Of a DNA stretch of 64,000 bases, positions 42,989 to 51,943 are shown in pieces. The position numbers and the translations under genes were made by a program. Each line of letters starts with the position of its first letter. Positions within the stretch are counted from its first letter, which is position 1. The notes below the pieces were generated by a model. That model saw nothing but the letters and a program-made list of their open reading frames with translations, did not search any database and was not told the origin of the DNA. Origin of the DNA: DAOUJI01 sp965237875 (lineage in GTDB: Bacteria > Chloroflexota > Dehalococcoidia > Lucifugimonadales > JAGWBF01); the NCBI GenBank assembly GCA_965237875.1, contig CBDEGP010000002.1, positions 682,001 through 746,000 of the forward strand, read 5' to 3'.

Positions 42989-44140
42989 ATGGAATTCGGC
43001 GTATCTATATTCTGCCAGAACTTCAACGACTGGGACAGGTTCCTGGAGGGAGGGTTCGACAGGCGTCCTAACCAGTCCGACGGCGAGATGTACATGGAAG
43101 ATTTGACCCTGGCCGACCTCGTGGAGCCCCTGGGGTACGATTCGCTGTGGACTGTCGAGCACCACTTCACCCCCTATACTATGGTGCCCAATGCGCTCCA
43201 GCTGCTGACTTGGTTCGCCGCCCGGACCGAGAAGGTGGCCCTGGGGACTATGGTCGTGGTGCTTCCCTGGCACCAGCCCGTGCGAGTCGCCGAGCAGTTC
43301 TCCATGTTGGACTGCATGACCCAGGGACGGCGTATGATATTGGGCTTCGGTCGAGGCGCAGCCCGCAGGGAGTACGCGCCGTTCGGCGTCTCCATGAGCG
43401 AAGCGACCGACCGGTTCGTGGAAGCTCACGAGGTGGTCAGGAAGGCTTTGACCCAGGAGCGTTTCTCATACGAGGGGAAGTATTACCAGTACCCTGAGAT
43501 GAGCATAAGGCCCCAGCCAAAGACCAAAGACTTCGGCAGGCTTACGTACGTGGCAGCCCAGAGCGAGGCCTCCGTACGCAGGGCCGCCGAGATGGACATG
43601 GGAATGCTCATCATCCCCCAGAAGACCTGGGAAGAGTACGCCAACGACGTCGCCTACTTCAACAGCCGTCGGAGGGAGTTGGGCCTGGGCTATTTGCCTC
43701 CCATATCGGGGTGCTTCATCTACTGCGCCGAGACCGAGGAGGAGGCCCGTGAAGGGGCGCGTGTGTACATGCCCAACATGTCGTACACGTCCACTGTCCA
43801 CTACGAGGCCGACGACCCTGACCACTTCAAGACCATCACCGGATACGACCACTACCGTGAGCGGGCCGAGTTGCTGCTGCAAAAGACTCGTGAACAACAT
43901 GCCGAGCAGGGCGGGCAGGAGAACTACACCCGCACCCAAATCTGGGGCACACCCGAGCAGTGCCTGGAAAAAATCAGGAACGTCATCGACAACACCAAGC
44001 CTTCAGAGATGTTCGGGGTCTTCCGGTTCGGAGGCATACCCATAGACAAGGCCGAGAAGAGCATGCGCCTCTTTGCCAAAGAAGCCCTTCCGGCGATCCA
44101 GAAGATGTCAGCCTCGACCCCTGACCTCGTCACCGTCTAG
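42989..44140 (+). CDS. LLM class flavin-dependent oxidoreductase (luciferase-like)
   Basis: 383 residues. Starts MEFGVSIFCQNFNDWD and shows YDSLWTVEHHFTPY, LGTMVVVLPWHQPVRVAEQ, LGFGRGAARREYAPFG and GTPEQCLEKI in family order. Clearly a paralogue of the gene at 41691 but diverged, so probably a different substrate. A GGAGG 10 bp upstream sets the start. A strong terminator follows. Confidence 0.9.
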   Translation: MEFGVSIFCQNFNDWDRFLEGGFDRRPNQSDGEMYMEDLTLADLVEPLGYDSLWTVEHHFTPYTMVPNALQLLTWFAARTEKVALGTMVVVLPWHQPVRVAEQFSMLDCMTQGRRMILGFGRGAARREYAPFGVSMSEATDRFVEAHEVVRKALTQERFSYEGKYYQYPEMSIRPQPKTKDFGRLTYVAAQSEASVRRAAEMDMGMLIIPQKTWEEYANDVAYFNSRRRELGLGYLPPISGCFIYCAETEEEAREGARVYMPNMSYTSTVHYEADDPDHFKTITGYDHYRERAELLLQKTREQHAEQGGQENYTRTQIWGTPEQCLEKIRNVIDNTKPSEMFGVFRFGGIPIDKAEKSMRLFAKEALPAIQKMSASTPDLVTV

Positions 44141-44179
44141 TGCATCCTCTCTCTCGCTTCTGAAGAAGAGACGACCTGA

Positions 44180-44220
44180 AGTCCGGCCCGGCTCACAGTC
44201 CGCCGGGCCGGACTCCTTTT
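44180..44220 (+). terminator. Rho-independent terminator after the second LLM gene
   Basis: A 13-bp perfect stem, AGTCCGGCCCGGC (44180-44192) with GCCGGGCCGGACT (44202-44214), 9-nt loop, then CCTTTT. This is the clearest intrinsic terminator in the window. Confidence 0.8.
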
Positions 44221-44301
44221 GCTTGACTCCCCGCCGTCCCCTCCATACAATCGGCCCGCCGGACGTTCCCCTGTCCGGCATTTCCCCCAAGGAGGCGAAT
44301 C

Positions 44302-44641
44302 GTGATTATCCGTGTATATTCGGGAGACGACGGTGAGTCCCATTATGAAGAAATCGCTGCGCCGGCCACAGAGCGTCAAGCTCCAGCCGGACGGAGAGAT
44401 GGTCTTTCATGTCGTCCCGGAAGGCCGTTGGTTGGACTGGCACACGGCATCCAGACGCCAGTTTGTCATCACGCTGTCCGGTGAAGTGGAGATCGGTTTT
44501 GCCGACGGCTCCATCGTCACCCTCAAGAAAGGCGACATAATGCTGGCCGAGGACAGGACGGGCAGGGGACACACCGCCAAAATCATCAACGGACCTCGGG
44601 CGATGGTCTCCATCCCCATCAGCGACGACGACCCAATTTAG
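44302..44641 (+). pseudogene. Cupin-domain protein with an apparent frameshift
   Basis: GTG 44302 is preceded by AAGGAGG at ideal distance and opens MIIRVYSGDDGESHYEEI, a start seen in small cupins. That frame then turns into nonsense, while the cupin core (VFHVVPEGRWLDWH, RRQFVITLSGEVEIGF, KKGDIMLAEDRTGRGH) continues one frame over, ending at 44641. The switch lies between about 44356 and 44385. Joined, the product would be ~112 residues, a single cupin barrel, possibly a small-molecule or metal binding protein. The core frame alone can start at GTG 44312 but has no suitable ribosome-binding site. A sequencing error is possible. Confidence 0.65.
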
Positions 44642-44693
44642 AATCCCGACGTGGGCGCGTAGAACGTACCGGGGAAACGGCTAGGAGGCGGAC

Positions 44694-45503
44694 ATGATCA
44701 CAGGCAAGGACATTCTTCTTACGGAAGCAAAGGACCACATATTCACAATGACCATAAACCGGGAGGAGAGGCGGAACGCCATGAGCCAGGAGCTGATGGA
44801 CCGCCTCGCCCAGGAATGGGAGAGGTTCAACGAGGATGAGGATCTATGGGTGGCCATATTGACGGGCCGCGGCGACGTGTCCTTCTCCTCGGGGCATGAT
44901 ATGAAAGAGGACGTCGAGGGCGACGTTAGGGGAGGCGCCTTCCGGAGCCACAAGCGGTACTCTCCCCGCAAACCCCATCCCACCATACCTACCTGGAAGC
45001 CCACTATCGCGGCCATCAACGGGTACTGTCTTGCGGGCGGCTGGTCATTGGCCCAGAACTGCGACATACGCATCGCCTCCGAACACGCGACGTTCGGCCT
45101 TCCTGAAGTCAAGTGGAACCTGTCGGCGGGCTTTGGCGCTCGGCTGGAGTACCAGATATCCATCGGGGTGGTCTGCGAGATGCTGATGTGGGGCCGCAAC
45201 ATCGACGCAAAGCGGGCCTACGAAATCGGTTTCGTCAACAGGGTCGTGCCGGGCGACAAGCTAATGGATGAGTGCATGGAGTGGGCCGAGTACATGTGCA
45301 CCTTGGGGCAACCCTCGGTCCGGGCCCATAAGGAGCTGATATACAGGGGACGGGACATCGCCAGCTACGAAATGGACTCTCTCAGCAAGGACCTCTTCTA
45401 CTGGTTCCCGGCCAAGCCCGGAGTGTACATAGACGCCACGGAAGGCCCCAAGGCGTTCCTGGAGAAGAAGGACCCGGAGTTCGACAGGACCGTAAACGCA
45501 TAG
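44694..45503 (+). CDS. Enoyl-CoA hydratase/isomerase family protein
   Basis: 269 residues of the crotonase fold. INREERRNAMS opens the CoA pocket; oxyanion-hole segments FSSGHDM and NGYCLAGGWSLA; ASEHATFGLPEVKWN contains the Glu equivalent to one catalytic Glu of hydratases. The C-terminal helices are present. GGAGG lies 6 bp before the ATG. Hydratase, isomerase or hydrolase activity cannot be told apart here. Context with oxygenases suggests a role in aromatic or branched substrate catabolism. Confidence 0.88.
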   Translation: MITGKDILLTEAKDHIFTMTINREERRNAMSQELMDRLAQEWERFNEDEDLWVAILTGRGDVSFSSGHDMKEDVEGDVRGGAFRSHKRYSPRKPHPTIPTWKPTIAAINGYCLAGGWSLAQNCDIRIASEHATFGLPEVKWNLSAGFGARLEYQISIGVVCEMLMWGRNIDAKRAYEIGFVNRVVPGDKLMDECMEWAEYMCTLGQPSVRAHKELIYRGRDIASYEMDSLSKDLFYWFPAKPGVYIDATEGPKAFLEKKDPEFDRTVNA

Positions 45504-45833
45504 CCGTCTTGAAGGTGAGGCACGGCTCAGGGTCTTGCGATAGTCGGAAGCCTTGTACGCCCCGTTCGTGGTGAGCAACGTTATGCCCCGGGACGGGGCT
45601 GAGCGTCGGCGAGTAACGAGGGATGGCGCCTCTGGATTCCGGCCTGCGCCGGAATGACGGGGCCGGGGTCTGTCGTAGGGGCGACCGCCGGTCGCCCAAG
45701 CCCATCTGAGAGCAGTTACTCGAAAGCCAGTCGAACCACCCTTCGACAAGCTCAGAGCCTGCACCGTACTCGATACGGGGGCGAACGGAAATGTGGCGGG
45801 TTCGGAGACAATCGAAGGACCCGGCCGGACGCG
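45504..45833. repeat. Repeat-rich intergenic region, interspersed palindromic repeat copy B
   Basis: No gene. It holds a perfect hairpin ATTCCGGC-CTGC-GCCGGAAT (45636-45655), a palindrome GGGCGACCG-C-CGGTCGCCC (45679-45697), the GCAGTTACTCGAAAGCC block at about 45712-45728, and CCACCCTTCGACAAGCTCAG at 45735-45755. The block order from 45568 to 45728 matches copy A at 9.9-10.05 kb. It separates two convergent genes. Confidence 0.7.
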
Positions 45834-46904
45834 CTATGCAAAGGCGGGAATCACGTATTCTCCGAACATCTTGACTGACTTGTAAGCGACTTCGTTGGGC
45901 ATGGGCCCGATCCGGTGGTTGGCGCTGAAGATGTCGTAGCCAACGTGCTTATGCTGGTCTTCCAGCTTCTTGATTACCGTGTCAGGACTGCCGACGATGG
46001 CCAGGCCGTTGTCTAACCAGAAGTCGAGGGACGCCGTCATTTCCGTGAAGACTCGCCCTAGCTCCTGAAAGGTTGTCGTGTCATTCCTCCGGTTGTAGCC
46101 CTTTCTCGTGGCGGCTATGGCCTGGGTCTGGAGGAAATGGGGGTATGCCAACGCCTCCCTGGCTTCTTCTCGTGCGATTGCATCGGTTTCAGCGACGTGG
46201 ACCGCGCGCATCAGGAAGGTCTTGGGGATGGGGCCTTCATGGTCCGATTCTCTCCATACCTTCCGGTAATAGTCGAACTTGTCGGCGATGACCGAGTCCA
46301 CGTCCAGGTTCTGAGCGGCGTTGTAGTTGTTCTTGGCGGCGTATTCCAGGGTCTCGGGGCTGTGGCAGGCGACCCAGACGGGCGGGTGAGGTTTTTGGTA
46401 AGGCTTGGGGACCGGCAGGGCCTCATCCAGCTGCCAGTGGCGGCCTTCGTAGGTCACCGAATCCTCGGTCCACGCCTTGATTATTATTTCCAGAGCCTCG
46501 TGGGCCATCTCCGTCCGGTGTTCGTAGGGAAGTCCCCACCTGGAGAACTCATGCTCGGAACTGCCCCGCCCGGTCCCGAACTCCAGCCTGCCCAAGGAAA
46601 GCTGGTCCAGCAGAGCGGCGTCCTGCGCCAGGCGTATCGGATTGTGGTAGGGGAGCAAGTTGACCATGGTGCCGAGGCGTATCTTGCTGGTCTGCTGCGC
46701 CACGGCGGCCAAGTATACGCAGGGCGCCGTAACGTGGCCGATGGTGGTGTTCTGGTGCTCGATGACGTGGTAGTACTCATACCCGAGGAGCTCCGCCAGC
46801 TCCACCTCGCGTATGCGGCTCCGGTAAACGTCTCCGGGACTGGGTCCCTTGGACACCTCTTGGGCCTCGAAACCGTCCCATAGTCCAAACTTGAGTTTGC
46901 TCAT
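45834..46904 (-). CDS. LLM class flavin-dependent oxidoreductase (luciferase-like)
   Basis: 356 residues from ATG 46904 (MSKLKFGLWDGFEAQ), supported by AAGGAAG upstream; a longer frame exists but starts in non-conserved sequence. Family blocks: YEYYHVIEHQN, IRLGTMVNLLPYHNPIRLAQD, FGTGRGSSEHEFSRWG, PPVWVACHSPETLEYAAKN and GSPDTVIKKLEDQ. Third LLM enzyme of the neighbourhood, on the opposite strand from the other two. Divergent from the two-component system. Confidence 0.9.
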   Translation of the reverse strand: MSKLKFGLWDGFEAQEVSKGPSPGDVYRSRIREVELAELLGYEYYHVIEHQNTTIGHVTAPCVYLAAVAQQTSKIRLGTMVNLLPYHNPIRLAQDAALLDQLSLGRLEFGTGRGSSEHEFSRWGLPYEHRTEMAHEALEIIIKAWTEDSVTYEGRHWQLDEALPVPKPYQKPHPPVWVACHSPETLEYAAKNNYNAAQNLDVDSVIADKFDYYRKVWRESDHEGPIPKTFLMRAVHVAETDAIAREEAREALAYPHFLQTQAIAATRKGYNRRNDTTTFQELGRVFTEMTASLDFWLDNGLAIVGSPDTVIKKLEDQHKHVGYDIFSANHRIGPMPNEVAYKSVKMFGEYVIPAFA

Positions 46905-47072
46905 AGAATGACTTCCTTGAATGTATGGACACAATATACCATGAGTTGGACGGCTTGAGTCCATCCCTTGGCGAAGGGAGCCGCCCGCGTCTTTCCGGGA
47001 TGGCGCTCGCTCCAGGGCGTTCAGGCGAGCGCCCGCGCTTGCCGAAGTCGAGAGGCGGTCCTCTACGGCGTC

Positions 47073-47104
47073 CAAATGGCATTATTCCCAAATGGCATTA
47101 TAAT
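47073..47104 (+). promoter_or_regulatory. Direct repeats overlapping the -10 box of the response regulator gene
   Basis: CAAATGGCATTAT occurs at 47073-47085 and 47089-47101, a 16-bp period, and the second copy runs into TATAAT at 47099-47104, 35 bp before the regulator start. Paired direct repeats are typical OmpR-family binding sites, so autoregulation is plausible. Confidence 0.5.
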
Positions 47105-47138
47105 AAGAAGTAGGGGAGAGGGGGAAGGAGACATTGGC

Positions 47139-47825
47139 TTGACTTCTCGGACTGTCCTGATCGTAGACGACGAAGAAAATCTCACAGAGGCCATCAAGTA
47201 CAACCTGGAGCAGGAAGGCTTCCGGGTGTCAACCGCCGCCGACGGCGAGCGGGGCCTCGCAATGGCCCGCGAGTTTGAACCCGATTTGATCATCCTGGAC
47301 ATCATGCTTCCGGTGGTGGACGGGCTGGAGGTGTGCAGGACTCTCCGCCGCCGTAGCAACGTTCCCATTCTCATGCTCACAGCCAAAGCTGAGGAGATAG
47401 ACCGCGTGGTGGGGCTGGAGTTGGGCGCCGACGACTACGTGGTCAAGCCCTTCAGCATGAGGGAACTGGTCGCCAGGGCCAAAGCGATGCTAAGAAGGTC
47501 GGCGTCGCGGCAGCCCGAAGGCTCACAGGTGTTGGTTGACGGGGACCTCGAACTAAACCTCACGAGCCACGAGGTCACCCTTAGGGGCGCCACCTTGGAC
47601 TTGAAGCCTCGAGAGTTCGATCTGCTGGCGCTTCTGATGGAGAACCGCAGCCGGATCTACACCCGGAACCAGATACTGGACCAAGTGTGGGGGTATGATT
47701 TCGTGGGAGACATGCGCACCGTGGACGTGCACGTGCGCTGGCTGCGGGAGAAGATTGAGGACGACCCTGGCAGTCCCAAACGGATCATTACCGTTCGGGG
47801 CGTCGGGTACCGTTTCCAGGGATAA
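47139..47825 (+). CDS. OmpR/PhoB-family response regulator
   Basis: 228 residues from TTG 47139, placed 8 bp after GGAAGGAG; the frame is open upstream but without support. Receiver domain: VLIVDDEEN with the acidic pair, phospho-acceptor Asp54 in ILDIMLPVVDG, LTAKAEE and VKPFSMREL (Lys). C-terminal winged helix: LDLKPREFDLLALLMENRS (split over two elements), DQVWGYDF, RTVDVHVRWLREKIE. Partner of the kinase encoded with a one-base overlap (TAATG). Confidence 0.93.
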   Translation: MTSRTVLIVDDEENLTEAIKYNLEQEGFRVSTAADGERGLAMAREFEPDLIILDIMLPVVDGLEVCRTLRRRSNVPILMLTAKAEEIDRVVGLELGADDYVVKPFSMRELVARAKAMLRRSASRQPEGSQVLVDGDLELNLTSHEVTLRGATLDLKPREFDLLALLMENRSRIYTRNQILDQVWGYDFVGDMRTVDVHVRWLREKIEDDPGSPKRIITVRGVGYRFQG

Positions 47826-49216
47826 TGTTTCCCAGGTCTCTTCGGTGGCGGCTGGCGTTGGCCAACGCTGCGCTGGCCCTTTCGGTGATGGTCGCCGCGA
47901 GCGTCGCCGTGGTCTTGCTGATGAAAGGGTCCGGATCAAGTTGGGACCTGGGACCCGTGATCGCCACCGCCGCCATCGCCACTCTTGCGGCGACAGTCCT
48001 TGCTCTCGCCATAGGCTATCTCCTGTCCCAGCGCACTTCCCGTTCCGTCAGGTCCGTGACGGAAGGAGCACGGCGGCTTTCGGGAGGCGACTTGGGGCAC
48101 AGGGTGGAGTCCCTGTCGCAGGATGAGACTCTGGACCTTGCCGACGCCTTCAACAACATGGCCGCTACGCTGCGCAGGACAATACAGAACCTTTCTTCGG
48201 AGAGAAACAAGCTGTCGGCCATCCTCGAGACCATGGCCGACGGCGTCGTGATGGTGGGACCCGAAGGAGGCGTCGAGCTTGTCAACCAGGTCGCGCGTGA
48301 ACTGCTGGAGATAGACCACAAGGACGTTCTGGGGCGGAGCTTCATGGAGTTGGCCCGCGACCATGAACTGCACAGGCTTGTCTCCAGATCGTTGGAGACC
48401 AACGCACCGCAGTTCGGAGAGGTGGAGCACCGGCCCAGGCGGTTCGTCAGCGCCATTGCAATACCCCTGGGGGGCGACACGGGCAGGTCAGGGGCCATTC
48501 TCACCCTCCACGACCTTACGAGAGTCCGGCGGCTGGACACCACGCGCAGGGAGTTCGTGAGCAACGTGTCCCACGAGCTCCGCAATCCGCTGGCGTCCAT
48601 CAAGGCCGCGGTGGAAACCTTGCAGAACGGCGCCATCTCCGAACCCGGCACGGCACGCAACTTCCTCCACCGCATCGAGGGAGACCTTGAGAGGATGATC
48701 AAAATGGCCGACGAGCTCCTGGAGTTGTCCAGGTTGGAAAGCGGCCAGGCGCCTTTTCACCTATACCCTATTCAAATCCCCCCCCTCCTCAGAGAAGTCC
48801 AGGACAACATGCAGGAGGCCGCCCTGCTCCGGGGCGTCACAATAGCGGTGGAAGCGCCGGAGTCGCTGCCTCCCGCCACAGGCGACGGGGAGAAGCTCAG
48901 GCAGGTCGTCGTCAATCTGGTCCATAACGCTTTGAAGTTCACGCCAAGCGGCGGGACTGTCAGCTTGTGGGCGGCGCCCGCCGGCGACAGCGTGAAGGTG
49001 GAGGTGCGCGACACCGGCGTAGGCATATCGTCGGAGCATCTTCCCCACGTTTTCGAGCGGTTCTATAAGGTTGACCGCTCCCGGAGAGACGAGGGCACGG
49101 GCTTGGGGCTCGCCATCGTCAAGCACATCGTACAGCTTCACGGAGGCGACGTGGACGCGAAAAGCGAGGAGCGGTCAGGTTCCACGTTCAGCTTTACCAT
49201 ACCCCGCGCCGACTGA
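47825..49216 (+). CDS. PhoR-like sensor histidine kinase
   Basis: 463 residues: two transmembrane helices at ~10-33 and ~43-67 with a very short loop, so no sizeable external sensor; HAMP (~70-120), PAS (~130-235), HisKA with SNVSHELRNPLAS (His250), and an ATPase domain with NLVHNALKFTPSGG, DTGVGIS and GTGLGLAIVKHIV. The architecture and pairing resemble PhoR-PhoB, though no phosphate transport genes are nearby, so the signal is unknown; it is likely intramembrane or cytosolic. Confidence 0.93.
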   Translation: MFPRSLRWRLALANAALALSVMVAASVAVVLLMKGSGSSWDLGPVIATAAIATLAATVLALAIGYLLSQRTSRSVRSVTEGARRLSGGDLGHRVESLSQDETLDLADAFNNMAATLRRTIQNLSSERNKLSAILETMADGVVMVGPEGGVELVNQVARELLEIDHKDVLGRSFMELARDHELHRLVSRSLETNAPQFGEVEHRPRRFVSAIAIPLGGDTGRSGAILTLHDLTRVRRLDTTRREFVSNVSHELRNPLASIKAAVETLQNGAISEPGTARNFLHRIEGDLERMIKMADELLELSRLESGQAPFHLYPIQIPPLLREVQDNMQEAALLRGVTIAVEAPESLPPATGDGEKLRQVVVNLVHNALKFTPSGGTVSLWAAPAGDSVKVEVRDTGVGISSEHLPHVFERFYKVDRSRRDEGTGLGLAIVKHIVQLHGGDVDAKSEERSGSTFSFTIPRAD

Positions 49217-49371
49217 CTTGAACCGGCGCCTCGAAAGCCTGAAAGGATGAAAAGAGCGGGAACGGAAGCGCTTTCTTTGATGCTGTTCGTTGCGACGTAT
49301 CCCAACATGGCATTGACAGAATCCATAAATACCGATTATTTTTGATGCACATTCCGGCGGTGGAGGGGAGC

Positions 49372-50592
49372 ATGATCAAGACCATCCACGACAACGAGTT
49401 CGCACCGGACGTAATAGCCGACCCTTACTGGTACTACGGCACGATGCGCGACGAAGACCCGGTCCATTGGAACGAGAAATACGAGGTTTGGGACATTACC
49501 CGTCACGACGACCTGGTATGGGTGACGCGCCGCCACGAGCTTTTTTCATCGGCCGTGTTCAAGAACGACCCCAGGCCCCCATATCCGGAGATATACGAAT
49601 CGGACAATTCGTTGTACGAATTCGCCAAGGAATACCAGGGCGACCAGTTCATCCAGCATGACAGGCCGGCCCACTTCGACATGCGCAAAATAGTCCACGG
49701 CTACTTTACTCCCAAGGCCATGGAGCTTTGGCGTCCCCTGGTCCAGAGCGCCATCAAAGAGCTGTTGGACGAGGCTGAAAGCAAGGGGAGCATGGAGGTG
49801 ATGAGGGACTTTGCGACCCCTCTCCCGGTGTTGGTCATTGCCCAGATGATGGGAGTCCCCCACGAGGACAGGCCGGCGATTCGGGCAATCGCGGAAAAGC
49901 TGCTCAACCTGTTTCGGGGCGAGCCAGACCGTATGAGGTACGTCGTTGACGGCATGAAAGCGATGGTTGAGTATGTGTCCCCGCTGGTGGAGGAGCGCAT
50001 AGACAACCCCGGCGATGACTTCATCTCCGTTTTGGCCAGCGGCGAGAAAGCCGGCGCCTTCAGCAGGCATCAGGTGCTGGTCAACTGCTCATTGCTGCTG
50101 TTGGCGGGACATGAGACCACCATCAACCTCCTCTGCAACGGGACCAAGGCTTTTCTCGAAAATAGAGAGCAGTGGGACTTGTTCAAGGAGGACCCGGCGG
50201 GAATGACCGTAAGGGCAACCGAGGAGTGCCTCAGGTTCGACCCACCCGTGAAGTCCATAACCCGCATAGCCTCGGAAGACGTGGAAATGCGAGACAAGGT
50301 CCTCAAGACCGATGACCGCATACGCTGGTTCATATCCTCGGCCAACCGCGACCCCAACATGTTCGACGACCCCGACAGGTTTGACATAATGCGGCATCCA
50401 AACCGGCACGTCGCTTTCGGTTCAGGCATTCACCATTGCCTGGGCGCCGCCCTGGCGAGGCTGGAAGGGCAGGAAGCGTTCAAAGCGCTGGCGGAACGGT
50501 TCCCCGACATGACCCTGGCCCCAGTGGAATATGAGTACCAGCCGAGCATAGCCTTCCGCTCTTTGAAGCAGCTGCCCGTCACACTCAACTAG
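49372..50592 (+). CDS. Cytochrome P450
   Basis: 406 residues from ATG 49372, directly after GGAGGGG; an upstream in-frame ATG is less well placed. I-helix oxygen-binding AGHETT (245-250), K-helix ExxR at Glu285-Arg288, and heme loop FGSGIHHCLGAALAR with axial Cys356. Soluble class I bacterial type needing ferredoxin and reductase; neither is adjacent. Likely hydroxylates a lipid or terpenoid-like substrate, in keeping with the neighbouring flavin oxygenases. Confidence 0.94.
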   Translation: MIKTIHDNEFAPDVIADPYWYYGTMRDEDPVHWNEKYEVWDITRHDDLVWVTRRHELFSSAVFKNDPRPPYPEIYESDNSLYEFAKEYQGDQFIQHDRPAHFDMRKIVHGYFTPKAMELWRPLVQSAIKELLDEAESKGSMEVMRDFATPLPVLVIAQMMGVPHEDRPAIRAIAEKLLNLFRGEPDRMRYVVDGMKAMVEYVSPLVEERIDNPGDDFISVLASGEKAGAFSRHQVLVNCSLLLLAGHETTINLLCNGTKAFLENREQWDLFKEDPAGMTVRATEECLRFDPPVKSITRIASEDVEMRDKVLKTDDRIRWFISSANRDPNMFDDPDRFDIMRHPNRHVAFGSGIHHCLGAALARLEGQEAFKALAERFPDMTLAPVEYEYQPSIAFRSLKQLPVTLN

Positions 50593-50663
50593 GCGGCCAT
50601 AATTGCAAAGGGGAGCGGAGCTCACGGCTTGGATTACCCCGCCGTCCGGGCTGGAATGCCCGC

Positions 50664-51908
50664 TTACTGTTGACGGAGCACGGGCAGCCTCCAGAAGGCC
50701 AGGCTCAGAGCGGCCACACCGGCCAGCGACATGCTCAACAGGGCTACTTGAGGTCCCAAAACCTCTGCAATCGTCCCCGCTATGAGCAGCCCCGGAATGG
50801 AGGTCCCAATTCCCAGGGCTACCGCTCCCATAGCTCGACCCCGCATCTCCGGTGGCGCCGCCTGGAGGGTGATGGACGATTGCATGTTGGCGAACCCCGA
50901 CATGCCTATCCCCACTATGAGCAGCAAGAAGAAGGACAATACATAAACGGTTGAAGCGGCGAAAAACGATACTCCGATCAGCATCACGATGGCTCCCAGG
51001 GCGAAGACGACGCCGGGTCTTCTGACCCCCCTGGAAGCGATGAGCAGGGTTCCTGAAAGGGAGCCGATTCCCACAGCGGCTCCCAGTATGCCAAATCCCA
51101 GCGAACCCACGTTAAGGATATCCCTGGCTATGACGGGCACCATCTGCATGAAGGGGATCCCGAAGAAGTTGAATCCGATGGTCACTATCACCACGGCCCA
51201 TAGCGTTGGGTTGGAACGGACCGTCTTCAAGCTCTCCACGACCTGTTCAGCGACTCCCACCGATGTCCTTTCCGTCTTCCGAGAATAGGGAGCCTTTAGG
51301 GTCGAAAGCATCAGTAAACCAATCGTCAACGCGGCGCACATGAAGAGGAAAACGCCTTCATATCCGGTGACGTCGATCATGGCTCCAGCGAGGATTGGCC
51401 CCAACAGGCTGCATCCTGTGACAGCCGCCGAGTCCAACGCTATGGCGTTAACCACACGCGTGTCAGCGAACAGCTCGGAATAGAAGGCTCTCCTTGATGA
51501 AAATTCCACGGTCCAGGCCACGCCAGTAATGAACATGGCCGGGAAGATGTGCCATGCCTCGATGGCGTCGATGAAGACCAGAACGGTCAAGACACCGGCA
51601 ACCGCGAGGTTGACCAGTTGGGAGACTCCCATGAGGAACTTCTTGGAGAATCGGTCGGCCAGGCTGCCGGCCACCATCCCCAGCAGAAGCATGGGGGCCA
51701 ACCGGCTCACCCCCACCAGGGTAACCATCAGGGGCGACTCCGTCTTTTCCAGGACCAGCCACGACGCGGTCATAATCTCCATCATCCGGTAGAGATAGAA
51801 CAGCCAAGCCGCCGGATAGAGGCGGCGGAACGATGGATCGTACAGGGCTTGGAAAGTGCGTATCCGGGGTCGTCCGGGCGGAGTGTGGGTGGAATAGCGG
51901 TCTGCCAT
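50664..51908 (-). CDS. MFS exporter, DHA3/MFS_3-like
   Basis: 414 residues and twelve hydrophobic segments. FQALYDPSFRRLYPAAWLFYL start, GSLADRFSKKFLMGVSQL loop 2-3, AIALDSAAVTGCSLLGP and a second-half APPEMRGRAMGAVALG, the same pattern as the exporter at 23191. It starts only 35 bp from the divergent binding-protein gene, leaving almost no room for two promoters. Confidence 0.88.
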   Translation of the reverse strand: MADRYSTHTPPGRPRIRTFQALYDPSFRRLYPAAWLFYLYRMMEIMTASWLVLEKTESPLMVTLVGVSRLAPMLLLGMVAGSLADRFSKKFLMGVSQLVNLAVAGVLTVLVFIDAIEAWHIFPAMFITGVAWTVEFSSRRAFYSELFADTRVVNAIALDSAAVTGCSLLGPILAGAMIDVTGYEGVFLFMCAALTIGLLMLSTLKAPYSRKTERTSVGVAEQVVESLKTVRSNPTLWAVVIVTIGFNFFGIPFMQMVPVIARDILNVGSLGFGILGAAVGIGSLSGTLLIASRGVRRPGVVFALGAIVMLIGVSFFAASTVYVLSFFLLLIVGIGMSGFANMQSSITLQAAPPEMRGRAMGAVALGIGTSIPGLLIAGTIAEVLGPQVALLSMSLAGVAALSLAFWRLPVLRQQ

Positions 51909-51943
51909 GGGAGCGTCAGCTAGTATACCCCAGAGGAAGGGTC

